Notes: generated by a model from the letters alone, not told the origin. 64,000 nt of DNA from Pricia antarctica (GCA_011050085.1 DRGL01000036.1:113850-177849), one strand, 5' to 3'. Shown: positions 1 to 9,510, numbered from the stretch's first letter. Translations and numbers: made by a program.

Positions 1-778
1 ATACGCTATCTACCATATGTTTGGCTACGAGTTTTCCCATTCGGGTCATTTCGATGACCTCATGATTGCCTGATGATGAATAGGCCGAAACCGGTCTTTC
101 ATCTCTTTTTGGGGCTACCTTTTCGGGTACTACGCTATCCTCTTCTTTTAATACTTCGGGAGCATCCTCCCTTTCAGTGGCATCATTTCGTTTCTCGGTC
201 GAATTGTCCCTGCCATTCGCAACATATTCCAAAATGTCGTTCTTTGTGACACGTCCTTCCAATCCGGAACCGGAAATACTATCGAGTTCTGAAATAGAAA
301 TACCCTCTTGCTTGGCTATATTTTTAACCAAAGGGGAATAAAAACGTTCGGAATCTTGCTTCGGATTATCAGTATGATCGGATGCAGTACCAACCGTTTG
401 TCTTGCTATTTTGACCGAATCGGCTACCTCGGCAACCGCGGTTTCTTCAATCATTGAAACCTCTTTTTTTGAGGATGAATCTTCGGAAGTTTTAGATGCG
501 GACTTGTCCTTAGGTGCGGACACATTTGAATCATTACCCTTAACTTCTATCACTGCCACAGTCTGGCCTACCTTCACCACGTCATCTACTTCAAAGCGCT
601 TTTCCACCAAAATGCCTTCCACTTCGCTAGGTACTTCGCTATCGACCTTATCGGTGGCTATCTCGAATATTGGTTCGTCTAGTTCTATGGTGTCACCGAC
701 CTCTTTCAACCAAGTTGTCAAGGTCGCTTCGGCAACACTCTCTCCCATTCGTGGTAATTTCAATTCAAATTTTGACAT
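1..778 (-). CDS. 2-oxoacid dehydrogenase complex E2 component (dihydrolipoyl acyltransferase), 3' end cut by window
   Basis: The gene reads from ATG at 778 leftward off the window edge, so only the N-terminal 259 codons are seen. The protein starts MSKFELKLPRMGESVAEATL, a lipoyl domain (residues about 1-80) with the lipoyl-lysine motif IATDKVDSEVPS near residue 43. An acidic, Ser/Lys-rich linker follows, then a peripheral subunit-binding domain around residues 140-180 (SPLVKNIAKQEGISISELD...GSGLEGRVTKNDI), and another flexible linker leads into the start of the catalytic domain (MTRMGKLVAKHM). In the family, E2 transfers acyl groups from E1 to CoA on a swinging lipoyl arm. The catalytic domain is missing here, so branched-chain, pyruvate and 2-oxoglutarate specificity cannot be separated; the isolated arrangement and MPRMGES-like start resemble branched-chain/SucB-type E2. 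The next gene upstream on the same strand is recR, 68 bp away. Confidence 0.9.
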   Translation of the reverse strand, partial: MSKFELKLPRMGESVAEATLTTWLKEVGDTIELDEPIFEIATDKVDSEVPSEVEGILVEKRFEVDDVVKVGQTVAVIEVKGNDSNVSAPKDKSASKTSEDSSSKKEVSMIEETAVAEVADSVKIARQTVGTASDHTDNPKQDSERFYSPLVKNIAKQEGISISELDSISGSGLEGRVTKNDILEYVANGRDNSTEKRNDATEREDAPEVLKEEDSVVPEKVAPKRDERPVSAYSSSGNHEVIEMTRMGKLVAKHMVDSV

Positions 779-846
779 TGGTATATTAGCTATTTTTCGT
801 GAGAACTGTGTTGCTATTTTGTAATCTGGACATGGGATATTTGGAC

Positions 847-1467
847 CTAATTTGCCTTTAAGGATCCCTCAAAGGGAATACGGTTTAAAATACTTCTGCC
901 CAATGTGACCTCATCGGCGTATTCTAGCTCATCGCCTACGGCAATACCCCGGGCAATGGTTGATGTACTTATTTCGAGGCCCTCTAATTGTTTAAATATA
1001 TAGAAATTGGTGGTATCACCTTCCATAGTAGAGCTTAAAGCGAATATAAGCTCTTTAATTTCCCCTTCTTTAGCTTTACTGATTAACGAAGCAATCGTTA
1101 AATCATGTGGACCAATACCTTCCATTGGCGAAATTTTACCACCTAAAACATGATAAAGTCCTTTAAACTGACTTGTGTTCTCAATGGCCATCACATCGCG
1201 GATATCCTCGACGACACAAACCAATGTGCGATCTCGTTTTGGGCTGGCACATATCTCGCAAATTGCTACATCGGAAATATTGTGGCAATTGGTACAAAAC
1301 ATGATATCTTTTCTCAAGTCTACCAAAGCAGCCGCCATTTTTACTGTTTGTTCCTCTGGCTGTTTCAACAAATGCAGCACCAGTCGCAATGCTGTTCGCT
1401 TACCGATACCAGGCAGTTGAGACATTTCGTAAACCGCGTTTTCGAGAAGTTTTGAGGAAAAATCCAT
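847..1467 (-). CDS. recR: Recombination mediator protein RecR
   Basis: 206 aa from the preferred start at 1467 ([20 protein letters not shown]); an ATG three codons upstream (1476) is also possible. The order is typical of RecR: N-terminal helix-hairpin-helix ([17 protein letters not shown]), a C4 zinc finger (FCTNCHN...[10 protein letters not shown]), a Toprim domain beginning [15 protein letters not shown], and a C-terminal Walker-B-like segment ([23 protein letters not shown]). RecR acts with RecO/RecF to load RecA at gaps. A TAnnTTTG-type -7 element lies at 1481-1474 on the minus strand. It would put transcription start almost at the ATG, which favours the shorter start and a leaderless or nearly leaderless message; no matching -33 element was found. 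Confidence 0.95.
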   Translation of the reverse strand: MDFSSKLLENAVYEMSQLPGIGKRTALRLVLHLLKQPEEQTVKMAAALVDLRKDIMFCTNCHNISDVAICEICASPKRDRTLVCVVEDIRDVMAIENTSQFKGLYHVLGGKISPMEGIGPHDLTIASLISKAKEGEIKELIFALSSTMEGDTTNFYIFKQLEGLEISTSTIARGIAVGDELEYADEVTLGRSILNRIPFEGSLKAN

Positions 1468-1597
1468 ATTCCGCAAATTTACGATTTTGTGGCAGTAATT
1501 GAAGTGTTTTGTAAATGGATTTAAAATTCGATTGAAAGAAAATGCATCCGAAAAACGCTAACATTTACTTAACTTCGACCCATCAAAGATCCAACCT

Positions 1598-3070
1598 GTG
1601 AGCCTATATCTTGTATTCTCTGTAATTGCCGCCTATTTCATCCTATTAATGATCATCTCCTACTTCACTTCCAGAAATAGTAGTGAAGACTCATTTTTTA
1701 CGGGTGACCGCGAATCGCCCTGGTTTCTGGTGGCCTTTGGTATGGTCGGGGCTGGATTATCGGGGGTTACCTTTGTTTCCGTACCGGGTATGGTTGGCAA
1801 CAATTACCTATTTTTCTTCCAATTTGTATTGGGTAATGTCGTCGGTTATCTATTTATCACCTTTGTATTGGTACCGTTGTATTATCGCATGAGATTGGTA
1901 TCGATATATTCCTATTTGAACGATCGCTTTGGAAAGTACACCTACAAAACGGGTTCCCTTATTTTCTTGATTTCACAGTCCTTCGGTGCAGCCCTACGAT
2001 TACTATTGGCCGCTAAAATTCTTCAGTTTGCATTCTTCGAGCGGGTAGGAATTCCCTTTTTCGTCACGGTCATTATCATTTTATTACTAGTCTGGCTATA
2101 TACCAACAAAACAGGTATAAAAACTATTGTTTGGACGGACACCATGCAAACCCTTTTTCTTATTACCGGAGCTGCAGTAACGATATATAGTATTACCCAA
2201 TCGCTCGACTTGAGCCTGTCCGAATCAATACATGCAGTGACAAATCATAAGTATTATCAGGTATTTAATTGGGATGGCCAATCGGGAAATAATTTTTTCA
2301 AGCAATTTATTGCCGGAATATTGATTGCTATCGCGATGATGGGTCTCGATCAGAATATGATGCAAAAGACTTTGACCTGTAAAAACCAGTGGGATGCCCA
2401 AAAGAATACGCTGACCTATAGTATGATATTGGCGGCCACACAGTTTTTGTTTTTAGGCTTGGGCGTGTTGCTATATATTTATGCCGAAAAGAACGGAATA
2501 ACTTTGGCAAGAGGATCTGAAGGACAGATATTGGACACCGATACGCTTTTCCCTGAATTAGCTCTTAACCATTTGGGAATCATTGCCGGTGTTAGTTTTT
2601 TGTTGGGAATCATTGCCGCTTCATTTTCAAGCGTTGACTCCGCCTTGACCGCGCTTACCACATCATTCACCTATGATTTCTTGGATATTTCGAAAAAAAC
2701 CGGCAATGAAAAAAAACAGTATAAAAATTGGGTATTGATCGGTTTTTCAGTTCTTGTATTCATTATAATAATGGCTTTCTCGGAAAGCCAGGGAGACGTT
2801 ATATCCTTAATATTCAACGTTGCGGGATATACGTATGGCCCGCTGTTGGGGCTGTTTTTATTCGGAATGTTTACCAGTGTCAATGTCAAAGATAGGTTTG
2901 TTCCTATCATATGTCTTGCCGCTCCCCTACTTACCTATGCCTTGAGTTGGTACAGTTCTACCGAACTTGAATTTGATTTCGGATTTATCAATATCGCCGT
3001 TAATGCCGCGCTGACCGTTATGGGATTGTTGTTGGCGAAAGAGCGGAAATTAGTTGGAAGTAGCGTTTAA
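1598..3070 (+). CDS. Sodium:solute symporter (SSS) family protein
   Basis: 490 aa, start codon GTG at 1598; no nearby in-frame ATG precedes the first membrane helix. About 13 hydrophobic segments run the length of the protein. The N-terminal helix is followed by a sequence typical of the family, SEDSFFTGDRESPWFLVAFGMVGAGLSGVTFVSVPG, that is, the first part of the LeuT-fold with the unwound TM1. The segment GIIAASFSSVDSALTALTTSF (about residues 337-357) matches the Na2-site region of TM8, with the Ser-Ser pair present. The protein is expected in the inner membrane, coupling uptake of an unknown organic solute to Na+. Substrate cannot be assigned from sequence. It is divergent from recR, and the same neighbours recur in other flavobacteria from memory, but no functional link is evident. 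Confidence 0.88.
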   Translation: MSLYLVFSVIAAYFILLMIISYFTSRNSSEDSFFTGDRESPWFLVAFGMVGAGLSGVTFVSVPGMVGNNYLFFFQFVLGNVVGYLFITFVLVPLYYRMRLVSIYSYLNDRFGKYTYKTGSLIFLISQSFGAALRLLLAAKILQFAFFERVGIPFFVTVIIILLLVWLYTNKTGIKTIVWTDTMQTLFLITGAAVTIYSITQSLDLSLSESIHAVTNHKYYQVFNWDGQSGNNFFKQFIAGILIAIAMMGLDQNMMQKTLTCKNQWDAQKNTLTYSMILAATQFLFLGLGVLLYIYAEKNGITLARGSEGQILDTDTLFPELALNHLGIIAGVSFLLGIIAASFSSVDSALTALTTSFTYDFLDISKKTGNEKKQYKNWVLIGFSVLVFIIIMAFSESQGDVISLIFNVAGYTYGPLLGLFLFGMFTSVNVKDRFVPIICLAAPLLTYALSWYSSTELEFDFGFINIAVNAALTVMGLLLAKERKLVGSSV

Positions 3071-3214
3071 AGTTAAAATGTATCCACCTAGCATTCGAAT
3101 ATACCTTTGATAGATGCAATTTCAATACTAAAATTGATTTGCATGATGAAAATGATTCGTATCTATTTAGCCGTAAACCAGGTCTGGTGTTAAAATTAAA
3201 TAGCTCTCACGATT

Positions 3215-3574
3215 CTAATACTGGCCAGTACCTAAGAGCACCAAAGTACAGGCTACCTCGACAGCTATGTTATTTTTTTTAAGGATTTCATACAGCTCTG
3301 GGTTTTCAGTACCTGGATTGAAAATGACCCGTTCCGGTTGTAGGCTTAAAATTTTATCAACGTATTCCGATTGATGTTTCTTACCTATATATAACGTAAT
3401 CGTTTGTATATCTTGAAAATCTTCAAAATCGGTTTTAATATCAACATCTCGAATTTTTCCTTCCCGTAAACCAAAAGCGACCGTTTCTATTCCCTTATCC
3501 AAAAGACGGTTTACCGCAAGATTACTATATCGTTCAGGTTTTAGGGAAGCTCCGAGAACAAGTGTTTTTTTCAT
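3215..3574 (-). CDS. CoA-binding (Rossmann-fold) protein
   Basis: 119 aa, about the usual size of the single-domain YccU/CoA_binding_2 family. The start MKKTLVLGASLKPERYSNLAVNRLL is a Rossmann beta-alpha unit in which the usual glycine-rich loop reads LGAS. The middle strand-helix units end in RVIFNPGTENPELYEILKKNNIAVEVACTLVLL, a conserved motif of the family with the NPG turn and the Cys near the C-terminus. Proteins of this family bind CoA or acyl-CoA; biological role is unknown. It is convergent with the symporter gene and transcribed alone on the minus strand. Confidence 0.85.
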   Translation of the reverse strand: MKKTLVLGASLKPERYSNLAVNRLLDKGIETVAFGLREGKIRDVDIKTDFEDFQDIQTITLYIGKKHQSEYVDKILSLQPERVIFNPGTENPELYEILKKNNIAVEVACTLVLLGTGQY

Positions 3575-3645
3575 GTAGTATATTAGATAAAAAGTGAACT
3601 AAAATTGAAACTGTACACTTGGTTGTAAACAGATAGAAATGTCTA

Positions 3646-4653
3646 CTACCATCTTATGATCACGCTTCCCCAAGTAAATCCGCTTCCAAATGCCGCTAAT
3701 ACTACTAGGTCACCATCGTTCACTTTACCAGCTTCCCAAGCTTCGGTTAAAGCGATAGGAATGGAAGCTGCCGTAGTATTACCGTATTTCATGATATTAT
3801 TGTAGACCTGATCATCTCTCAATCCGAATTTCTTTTGAATGAATTGTGAGATGCGAAGATTGGCTTGATGTGGTACTAACAGCCCTATATCGTCCGGAGA
3901 AAGTCCATTTTTCTTTAGCCCCTCCATAATCACCTCACTGAAACGAACGACAGCATTCTTAAAAACGAACTGCCCGTTCATATACGGATAATACGACTCA
4001 TCATTGGCGTCATTATCTTCAATAATATCCGTAACCCAACGTTTTCCCATGCCAGGTGCAATTAATGAGAGCTCTTCGGCATGCTGACCTTCAGAATGTA
4101 GATGGGTAGATAAAATTCCTTTAGAAGTATCCACTTCACGCGTCAAAATGGCAGCACCCGCCCCATCACCGAATATGACCGAAACGGCTCTGCCGCGTGT
4201 CGTCATATCCAATCCATGGGAATGTAGTTCAGAACCTATAACCAAAACATTTTTATACATGCCGCTTTTGATATATTGATCGGCCACGGATATGGCATAT
4301 ACAAAGCCCGAACACTGATTTCGAACATCAAGGGCGCCTACGGTCTTAATACCCAAATCACGTTGGACCAATACGCCCGGTCCTGGAAAGTAATAATCGG
4401 GACTCAAAGTGGCAAAAACGATAAAATCGATATCGTCTTTATCGATTCCCGCCCTATCAATAGCAATTTTGGCCGCTTTAACGCCCATGGTGGTCGTGGT
4501 GTCTTCACCTGAAATCACGTGTCGCCTTTCCTTGATTCCAGTTCGTTCTTGAATCCAAGCATCATTGGTATCCATCAACTGTGATAAATCATCGTTGGTC
4601 ACGACATTTTCAGGTACGTAATAACCTAATCCTGCAATTCTTGAGTTGTACAT
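3646..4653 (-). CDS. 3-oxoacyl-[ACP] synthase III family protein (FabH-like)
   Basis: 335 aa, a thiolase-fold condensing enzyme of normal FabH length. The catalytic triad is visible: Cys114 in NQCSGFVYA, His262 in LVPHQANLRI and Asn292 in KYGNTTAASIP. The N-terminus (IAGLGYYVPENVVTNDDL...TNDAWIQERTGIKERR) and GDGAGAAIL are also family signatures. FabH starts fatty-acid synthesis by condensing acetyl-CoA (or branched acyl-CoA) with malonyl-ACP. The gene is not beside other fab genes here, and flavobacteria usually carry more than one paralogue, so this copy may be a secondary FabH or a related beta-ketoacyl synthase. No gene symbol is given for that reason. Confidence 0.9.
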   Translation of the reverse strand: MYNSRIAGLGYYVPENVVTNDDLSQLMDTNDAWIQERTGIKERRHVISGEDTTTTMGVKAAKIAIDRAGIDKDDIDFIVFATLSPDYYFPGPGVLVQRDLGIKTVGALDVRNQCSGFVYAISVADQYIKSGMYKNVLVIGSELHSHGLDMTTRGRAVSVIFGDGAGAAILTREVDTSKGILSTHLHSEGQHAEELSLIAPGMGKRWVTDIIEDNDANDESYYPYMNGQFVFKNAVVRFSEVIMEGLKKNGLSPDDIGLLVPHQANLRISQFIQKKFGLRDDQVYNNIMKYGNTTAASIPIALTEAWEAGKVNDGDLVVLAAFGSGFTWGSVIIRW

Positions 4654-4811
4654 GTTATTGATTTTTTGACTACTGGGAATGGACTAAAGTAGTGAATTTA
4701 GAGGATATCAAATATCTCAATCCGAATTATAAGGAATACGTAAAGGCACAAATCGGATTATCGTTTCAGTTGTTTTTAAAACGAATATGTGGTTTCTAAA
4801 TGGTAAAGCAA

Positions 4812-6125
4812 TTAGGTAGTAAGGTACTTTTTATAATCATTGACGACAACCTTTGCTTTTAAGTCGTGCAGTAGGTTGTACAGACCAAAGAAAGTTCGGT
4901 TCATATACAAAAAGTGTTTAGATCCGCGATTTCCGTTCATTTTCCGAATCTGACTATCTTTAGAATACCGTTCGCTCAAGTCTGCAATTTTAGTCCAAAA
5001 ATCATTTGCGCCAAAATCGAAATGCTCTTCATTGAATGGAGATGTAAAAAGCGTCAACATTTCCTTGAAAAGTGATTTGAAAAATAGAAGTTCCTCAGGG
5101 GAGTCGGTCTTTGTCAAGATTTCCAATTCGTACATTTTTTCGGTAAATATGACATCATCTTCAATACTTTCCGTTTTAGCCAGTTCGAAATAAGGCACAT
5201 AAAATTCATCAGGGACCGCCTTGATACATCCGAAGTCTATAGCTATCAAAGTGTTATCTGCACTGACCAAGAAGTTACCCGGGTGCGGGTCAGCATGCAC
5301 CCTGCGTAATCCGTGGATTTGAAACATGTAGAAATCCCACAGTGTCTGGCCTAGCTTGTTGCCCAATGCCGGCGTGAAATCTGTTTTGGCGAATTCGCTA
5401 AGATGCTTCCCATGCATCCAATCCATGGTAATAATGCGTTCACTAGATAACTCAGGATAATATTTTGGGAATTCTAAATTGGGAATGATACCACAACTTT
5501 CAGTTATCTCAACACTTTGCTTCAATTCAAGGATGTAGTTGGTCTCCTCAATAAGCTTATTCTCGATTTCCTTGAAATATTTGTCCTTGTCCTTTCCCTG
5601 AAGGTTAAACATTTTAATGGCTATCGGTTTCACCAACGCAAGGTCACTGCTAATACTTTCCGCTACACCAGGATACTGAATTTTTACCGCGAGTTCTTTT
5701 CCATCCTTTGTCGCCCTGTGCACTTGACCAATACTGGCTGCATTGATTGAATCACTCTCAAAGGTATCAAAGAGTTCTTCAGGATATTTATCCAAATATT
5801 TCTTAAAAGTCTTTCGAACTAAGGGCGCAGATAACGGTGGAACGGAGAACTGAGACAATGAGAACTTTTCGACATAAGCCCTGGGCAATAGGTTTTTCTC
5901 CATGCTCAACATCTGGGCAACCTTTAGGGCACTACCCTTCAAACTTTTTAATCCATCATAGATATCCTCTGCATTATCTTCATTAAGTTCGTCTTTGTTC
6001 AATTCTGGATTGACCAACTTTTTACCATAATACTTGAGATAGTTACCACCTATTTTAGCGCCCGTCTTTACCAATTTGCTGGCACGCTCAATTTTTCCGG
6101 TAGGTATTTTGTCAAGAGTTTTCAT
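4812..6125 (-). CDS. ABC1/UbiB (AarF)-family protein kinase-like protein
   Basis: 437 aa from the ATG at 6125 (MKTLDKIPTGKIERASKLV); an in-frame ATG at 6146 gives seven extra residues. Family motifs are present: Ala-rich loop NAASIGQVHRAT, the conserved lysine in LAVKIQYPG, the catalytic loop HADPHPGNFL and IDFGCIK for the metal-binding aspartate. The diagnostic KxGQ loop reads KVAQ (GSALKVAQMLSMEKN), so the glycine is replaced by alanine. Members of this family are atypical ATP-binding proteins linked to quinone lipid synthesis and lipid homeostasis. The TetR-type gene lies immediately upstream on the same strand (8 bp from the upstream ATG), so the two are very likely cotranscribed. Membrane association is plausible but no clear transmembrane helix is seen. 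Confidence 0.88.
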   Translation of the reverse strand: MKTLDKIPTGKIERASKLVKTGAKIGGNYLKYYGKKLVNPELNKDELNEDNAEDIYDGLKSLKGSALKVAQMLSMEKNLLPRAYVEKFSLSQFSVPPLSAPLVRKTFKKYLDKYPEELFDTFESDSINAASIGQVHRATKDGKELAVKIQYPGVAESISSDLALVKPIAIKMFNLQGKDKDKYFKEIENKLIEETNYILELKQSVEITESCGIIPNLEFPKYYPELSSERIITMDWMHGKHLSEFAKTDFTPALGNKLGQTLWDFYMFQIHGLRRVHADPHPGNFLVSADNTLIAIDFGCIKAVPDEFYVPYFELAKTESIEDDVIFTEKMYELEILTKTDSPEELLFFKSLFKEMLTLFTSPFNEEHFDFGANDFWTKIADLSERYSKDSQIRKMNGNRGSKHFLYMNRTFFGLYNLLHDLKAKVVVNDYKKYLTT

Positions 6126-6154
6126 GCTATCAATTTCACTATTCAAATATATAC

Positions 6155-6820
6155 CTACGAAAAAGTTTCTTTATACAAGAACTTACCTAAATCAATAATA
6201 TTCTCCAGGGGGGTATTATCAAAAACCTCGAAAATGGTATTGATCGACTTCTCGATGACTATGTCAGTCTTTTCGAATGCAGGTGAAGTGTCGTTCATCC
6301 AAAATTTGAGTACGAACAAAAATTGCAACCAGGCACCTTCGGAATATATAGTAGGATTGTGTTGGGCAATTTTTGAATTTTTTTCCACATTTCCGTCGTC
6401 GATCAAATCAGTTGCAAAACCTTTGATATGACTTCGTAAACCTTTCAGTTGCTTCATGTTTTTCATCATGCCGCCATCTTCCTGCAGCGTAAAAAGAACA
6501 TAGCTACGATTTAGGGTCAACATTTCGAAAAAAGTGTAAAAGAATGATAGCATTTTATCTTTGTTACTAAAAGAATCGTATTCCTTATTCTTTAGCAAGA
6601 GTGCCTCAGTATTCGTATAGAATTTATTCCAAATTACCTTTTGTATACCCTCTACCGATCCGAAAAGCCCGTAGAAATCAGATTCTTCGATTGCATTGGC
6701 CTTACAAAATTTATAGATGGACTTAGGCACTGATTCATGCTCTAACACGTACTCCATGTACATACCGATAACAGCATCTTCTGTTATTTTCTTTGGTTTT
6801 GCTTTAGTCTTAGTAGCCAT
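6155..6820 (-). CDS. TetR/AcrR-type transcriptional regulator
   Basis: 221 aa from ATG at 6820 (MATKTKAKPKKITEDAVIG); a longer reading from 6871 adds a segment unlike the family. After a basic N-terminus, residues about 10-65 (AVIGMYMEYVLEHESVPKSIYKFCKANAIEESDFYGLFGSVEGIQKVIWNKF) fit a TetR helix-turn-helix with a recognition helix ending in FYGLFGS followed by the bridging helix. The rest is helical and probably binds a ligand or dimerises. It is placed directly before the ABC1 kinase gene, suggesting it regulates that operon or acts with the kinase. The effector is unknown. Confidence 0.75.
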   Translation of the reverse strand: MATKTKAKPKKITEDAVIGMYMEYVLEHESVPKSIYKFCKANAIEESDFYGLFGSVEGIQKVIWNKFYTNTEALLLKNKEYDSFSNKDKMLSFFYTFFEMLTLNRSYVLFTLQEDGGMMKNMKQLKGLRSHIKGFATDLIDDGNVEKNSKIAQHNPTIYSEGAWLQFLFVLKFWMNDTSPAFEKTDIVIEKSINTIFEVFDNTPLENIIDLGKFLYKETFS

Positions 6821-7333
6821 AGGTATATAATTTTTTAGTCCCGAAATATTGTGAAAATAAAAATGGAACAATAAAACGTGATTGTAATACTCAAGTAAAT
6901 TTAGGGGTTATCTGAAGCATACTATGTTAAAGGAATATGAAACAACAGTAATTACATACAATTTAAAAATAAAAACGTGCTCTCAAGTGAAAGCACGTTT
7001 TCAAACAACCTAACCAATAAATAATCAAAACATGATTATGACTTAATTTCTTTTTCATAGCAACGCTTTCATAATCACTGTAAATATAGGTAAATGTTTA
7101 ATGATATGAAGAATAGATTAAACAAAAAAAATGTTAAACTTTTCTTTATTTACTTAACTATGGTAGTTTACAGTATAAAAGAGTGTCAGTTTGTCACGCA
7201 AAATGGCTATGGTACTTTTTTTGACTATCAACATCCTGAGAATAATCTTAGACTTAGAAAGTTTGAAGGTTAAGCTTTAGAATTAAATGATAACAAATAA
7301 CTGCACAAGCGGTTCTACTAAATAACTTTTTTT
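6821..7333. other. Intergenic region between TetR-type gene and htpG
   Basis: About 510 bp without a long gene. It separates two divergent genes and should hold both promoters. The only strong structure is a hairpin with flanking T-tract at about 6966-7001 on the minus strand, described separately with a possible 31-codon reading. The part from 7060 to 7333 is A/T-rich; no clear heat-shock inverted repeat or TAnnTTTG element was found before htpG. Confidence 0.6.
6963..7085 (-). ncRNA. Candidate small RNA or leader transcript ending in an intrinsic terminator
   Basis: On the minus strand a 9-bp stem (AACGTGCTT / GAGCACGTT with one wobble or mismatch near the loop) is followed by TTTTTATTTTTAA at about 6974-6963, a textbook intrinsic terminator. 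No annotated gene ends just before it: the nearest upstream DNA on this strand is the htpG promoter region. Upstream of the hairpin, TATATTTA at about 7087-7080 resembles a -7 element. Between them an ATG at 7058 opens a 31-codon reading (MKKKLSHNHVLIIYWLGCLK...) that runs through the hairpin to TAA at 6963. Either an independent small RNA or a short leader peptide would explain a terminator here. The transcript start is a guess. Confidence 0.35.
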
Positions 7334-9223
7334 ATGGCGACAGGCAAGATTAATGTTTCGGTGGATAACATTTTCCCACTCATCAAGAAATTTTTATACA
7401 GCGATCACGAAATTTTTTTAAGAGAACTTATTTCGAACGGAACTGACGCGACGCTTAAATTGAAACACCTAACGACTATCGGTGAGACGAAAGTGGATTA
7501 TGGAAATCCTATTATTGAGGTAAAGGTTGATAAAGAGGGTAAAAAAATCCATGTTATCGACCAAGGTTTAGGGATGACCGAAGACGAGGTTAAAAAGTAT
7601 ATCAACGATATCGCATTTTCGGGCGCCGAGGAGTTTTTGAATAAATATGAGGATGGTGCCAAGGATTCTGGCATTATCGGACATTTCGGACTCGGATTCT
7701 ACTCCGCGTTTATGGTTGCGGAAAAGGTAGAGATTTTGACCAAAAGTTATACCGAAGATTCTGTACCTGTGCATTGGAGCTGTGACGGATCACCAAATTT
7801 CACCTTGAAAAAAGGAAAGAAAAAAGAACGTGGTACCGAAATCATACTTCATATCGCAGAAGATTCTACCGAGTTTTTAGAGGATAACCGTATCACGAGT
7901 CTTTTAAAGAAGTATAATAAGTTTATGCCGATACCGATTAAATTCGGCACAAAGACAGAGACGCTTCCAAAGCCTGAAGGCGGCAAGGAAGACGACAAGG
8001 CACCGACCAAAGAGGTAGACAATATTATTAATAACCCGAATCCAGCATGGACAAAACAGCCGATAGATTTAAAGGATGAAGATTACAAGTCGTTTTATCG
8101 CGAATTGTATCCCATGCAATTCGAGGAACCATTATTTCACATTCATCTGAATGTAGATTATCCTTTTAATCTAACTGGAATACTCTACTTCCCGAAATTA
8201 ACGAACGACCTCAACGTTCAGAAAGATAGAATTCAACTTTATCAGAACCAGGTTTTTGTAACCGACAATGTTGAGGGTATCGTACCCGAATTCCTGACGA
8301 TGTTGAGAGGTGTTATTGATTCTCCTGATATTCCATTGAACGTATCGCGATCTTATTTACAAGCGGATGGCGCGGTCAAGAAAATTTCCTCTTACATTAC
8401 CCGAAAGGTAGCCGATAAATTGAATTCCCTTTTCAAAGACAATAGGGAAGATTTTGAGAAAAAATGGAACGACATAAAAATCGTAATCGAATACGGGATG
8501 CTTTCCGAGGATAAATTTTTCGAAAAAGCGGACAAATTTGCGCTCTACCCAACAGTTGATGGTAAGTACTTTACCTTCGAAGAACTACAGGAGAAAATTA
8601 AGGGAAATCAAACCGATAAGGACGATAAACTAGTGATTCTATATGCTTCCGATAAAGAAGCGCAGCATAGTTATATTGAAGCCGCCAAGGCTAAAGGCTT
8701 TGAAGTATTGTTACTCGATTCTCCTATCATCGGTCACTTGATGCAAAAATTAGAAAGTTCGAAAGAAAAGATTTCATTTGCCAGAGTAGATGCCGATCAC
8801 GTCGATAACCTCATCAAAAAAGAGGAAACGACCATCAGTAAGTTGTCTGACGAAGAAAAGGAAAAGCTAAAAACAGACCTTGAGGAAGCTATCGAAAACA
8901 AAAGCTATACGGTACAACTTGAAGCTATGGATAGCGATGCGTCACCGTTTATAATCACCGAACCGGAATTTATGCGTCGTATGAAAGAAATGCAACAGAC
9001 CGGAGGTGGCGGTATTATGGGTATGGGCAGTATGCCGGATATGTACAATCTTATAGTCAATACCAACCACGAATTAATTGGCGAAATCCTGAATACCAAG
9101 ACAGCTAAAAAACGGGAGCGGTTGATCAACCAATCCGTTGACTTGGCGCGACTTTCAAAAGGACTTTTGAAAGGCGAGGAATTGACCAATTTTATCAAGC
9201 GTAGTTATGAAATGGTGAAATAG
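7334..9223 (+). CDS. htpG: Molecular chaperone HtpG (Hsp90)
   Basis: 629 aa, full-length bacterial Hsp90. The N-terminal GHKL ATPase domain shows the conserved EIFLRELISNGTDA (here with Gly where Ser/Asn-Ala is more usual), DQGLGMTEDEVKKYINDIAFSGAEEFL, and GHFGLGFYSAFMVA nucleotide-binding motifs. The middle domain carries the catalytic Arg region (LNVSRSYLQAD). The C-terminal dimerisation domain includes a Gly/Met-rich stretch (TGGGGIMGMGSMPDMYNL). It folds client proteins in the cytoplasm using ATP. ATG at 7334 follows a T-rich stretch with no strong Shine-Dalgarno, normal for this phylum. A terminator lies 72 bp after the stop codon. Confidence 0.97.
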   Translation: MATGKINVSVDNIFPLIKKFLYSDHEIFLRELISNGTDATLKLKHLTTIGETKVDYGNPIIEVKVDKEGKKIHVIDQGLGMTEDEVKKYINDIAFSGAEEFLNKYEDGAKDSGIIGHFGLGFYSAFMVAEKVEILTKSYTEDSVPVHWSCDGSPNFTLKKGKKKERGTEIILHIAEDSTEFLEDNRITSLLKKYNKFMPIPIKFGTKTETLPKPEGGKEDDKAPTKEVDNIINNPNPAWTKQPIDLKDEDYKSFYRELYPMQFEEPLFHIHLNVDYPFNLTGILYFPKLTNDLNVQKDRIQLYQNQVFVTDNVEGIVPEFLTMLRGVIDSPDIPLNVSRSYLQADGAVKKISSYITRKVADKLNSLFKDNREDFEKKWNDIKIVIEYGMLSEDKFFEKADKFALYPTVDGKYFTFEELQEKIKGNQTDKDDKLVILYASDKEAQHSYIEAAKAKGFEVLLLDSPIIGHLMQKLESSKEKISFARVDADHVDNLIKKEETTISKLSDEEKEKLKTDLEEAIENKSYTVQLEAMDSDASPFIITEPEFMRRMKEMQQTGGGGIMGMGSMPDMYNLIVNTNHELIGEILNTKTAKKRERLINQSVDLARLSKGLLKGEELTNFIKRSYEMVK

Positions 9224-9294
9224 AATTATTGTTTTACACATTTAGTTAGTGCAGGATGTGAATTTCCTTTCCAACGGAAAATTAACATGAAACC

Positions 9295-9328
9295 AAAGCC
9301 GTTCCAGATACAATTGGAACGGCTTTTT
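9295..9328 (+). terminator. Intrinsic terminator after htpG
   Basis: A perfect 12-bp stem, AAAGCCGTTCCA (9295-9306) with TGGAACGGCTTT (9315-9326), encloses an 8-nt loop and ends in a short T run. It sits 72 bp beyond the htpG stop codon. Confidence 0.85.
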
Positions 9329-9510
9329 CATTTCTCTGTGTGGTGAACAGGTTGTAATGCATTAAAAATTAACAGGATTTCAAGACATGAAATCGCAGAC
9401 CCGCTCAATTCCAATATGATTGTCGCCAAATTACATACACCTAAATTTAACAATCTACGAATCAGTGGATAGCATATCTTTGATAGTATCAGATAAACCA
9501 AAATCTATCA

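Noticed and set aside
411..824. 137-codon plus-strand reading
   Set aside because: It is antisense to the clear lipoyl-domain E2 gene and has low-complexity Ser/Thr composition.
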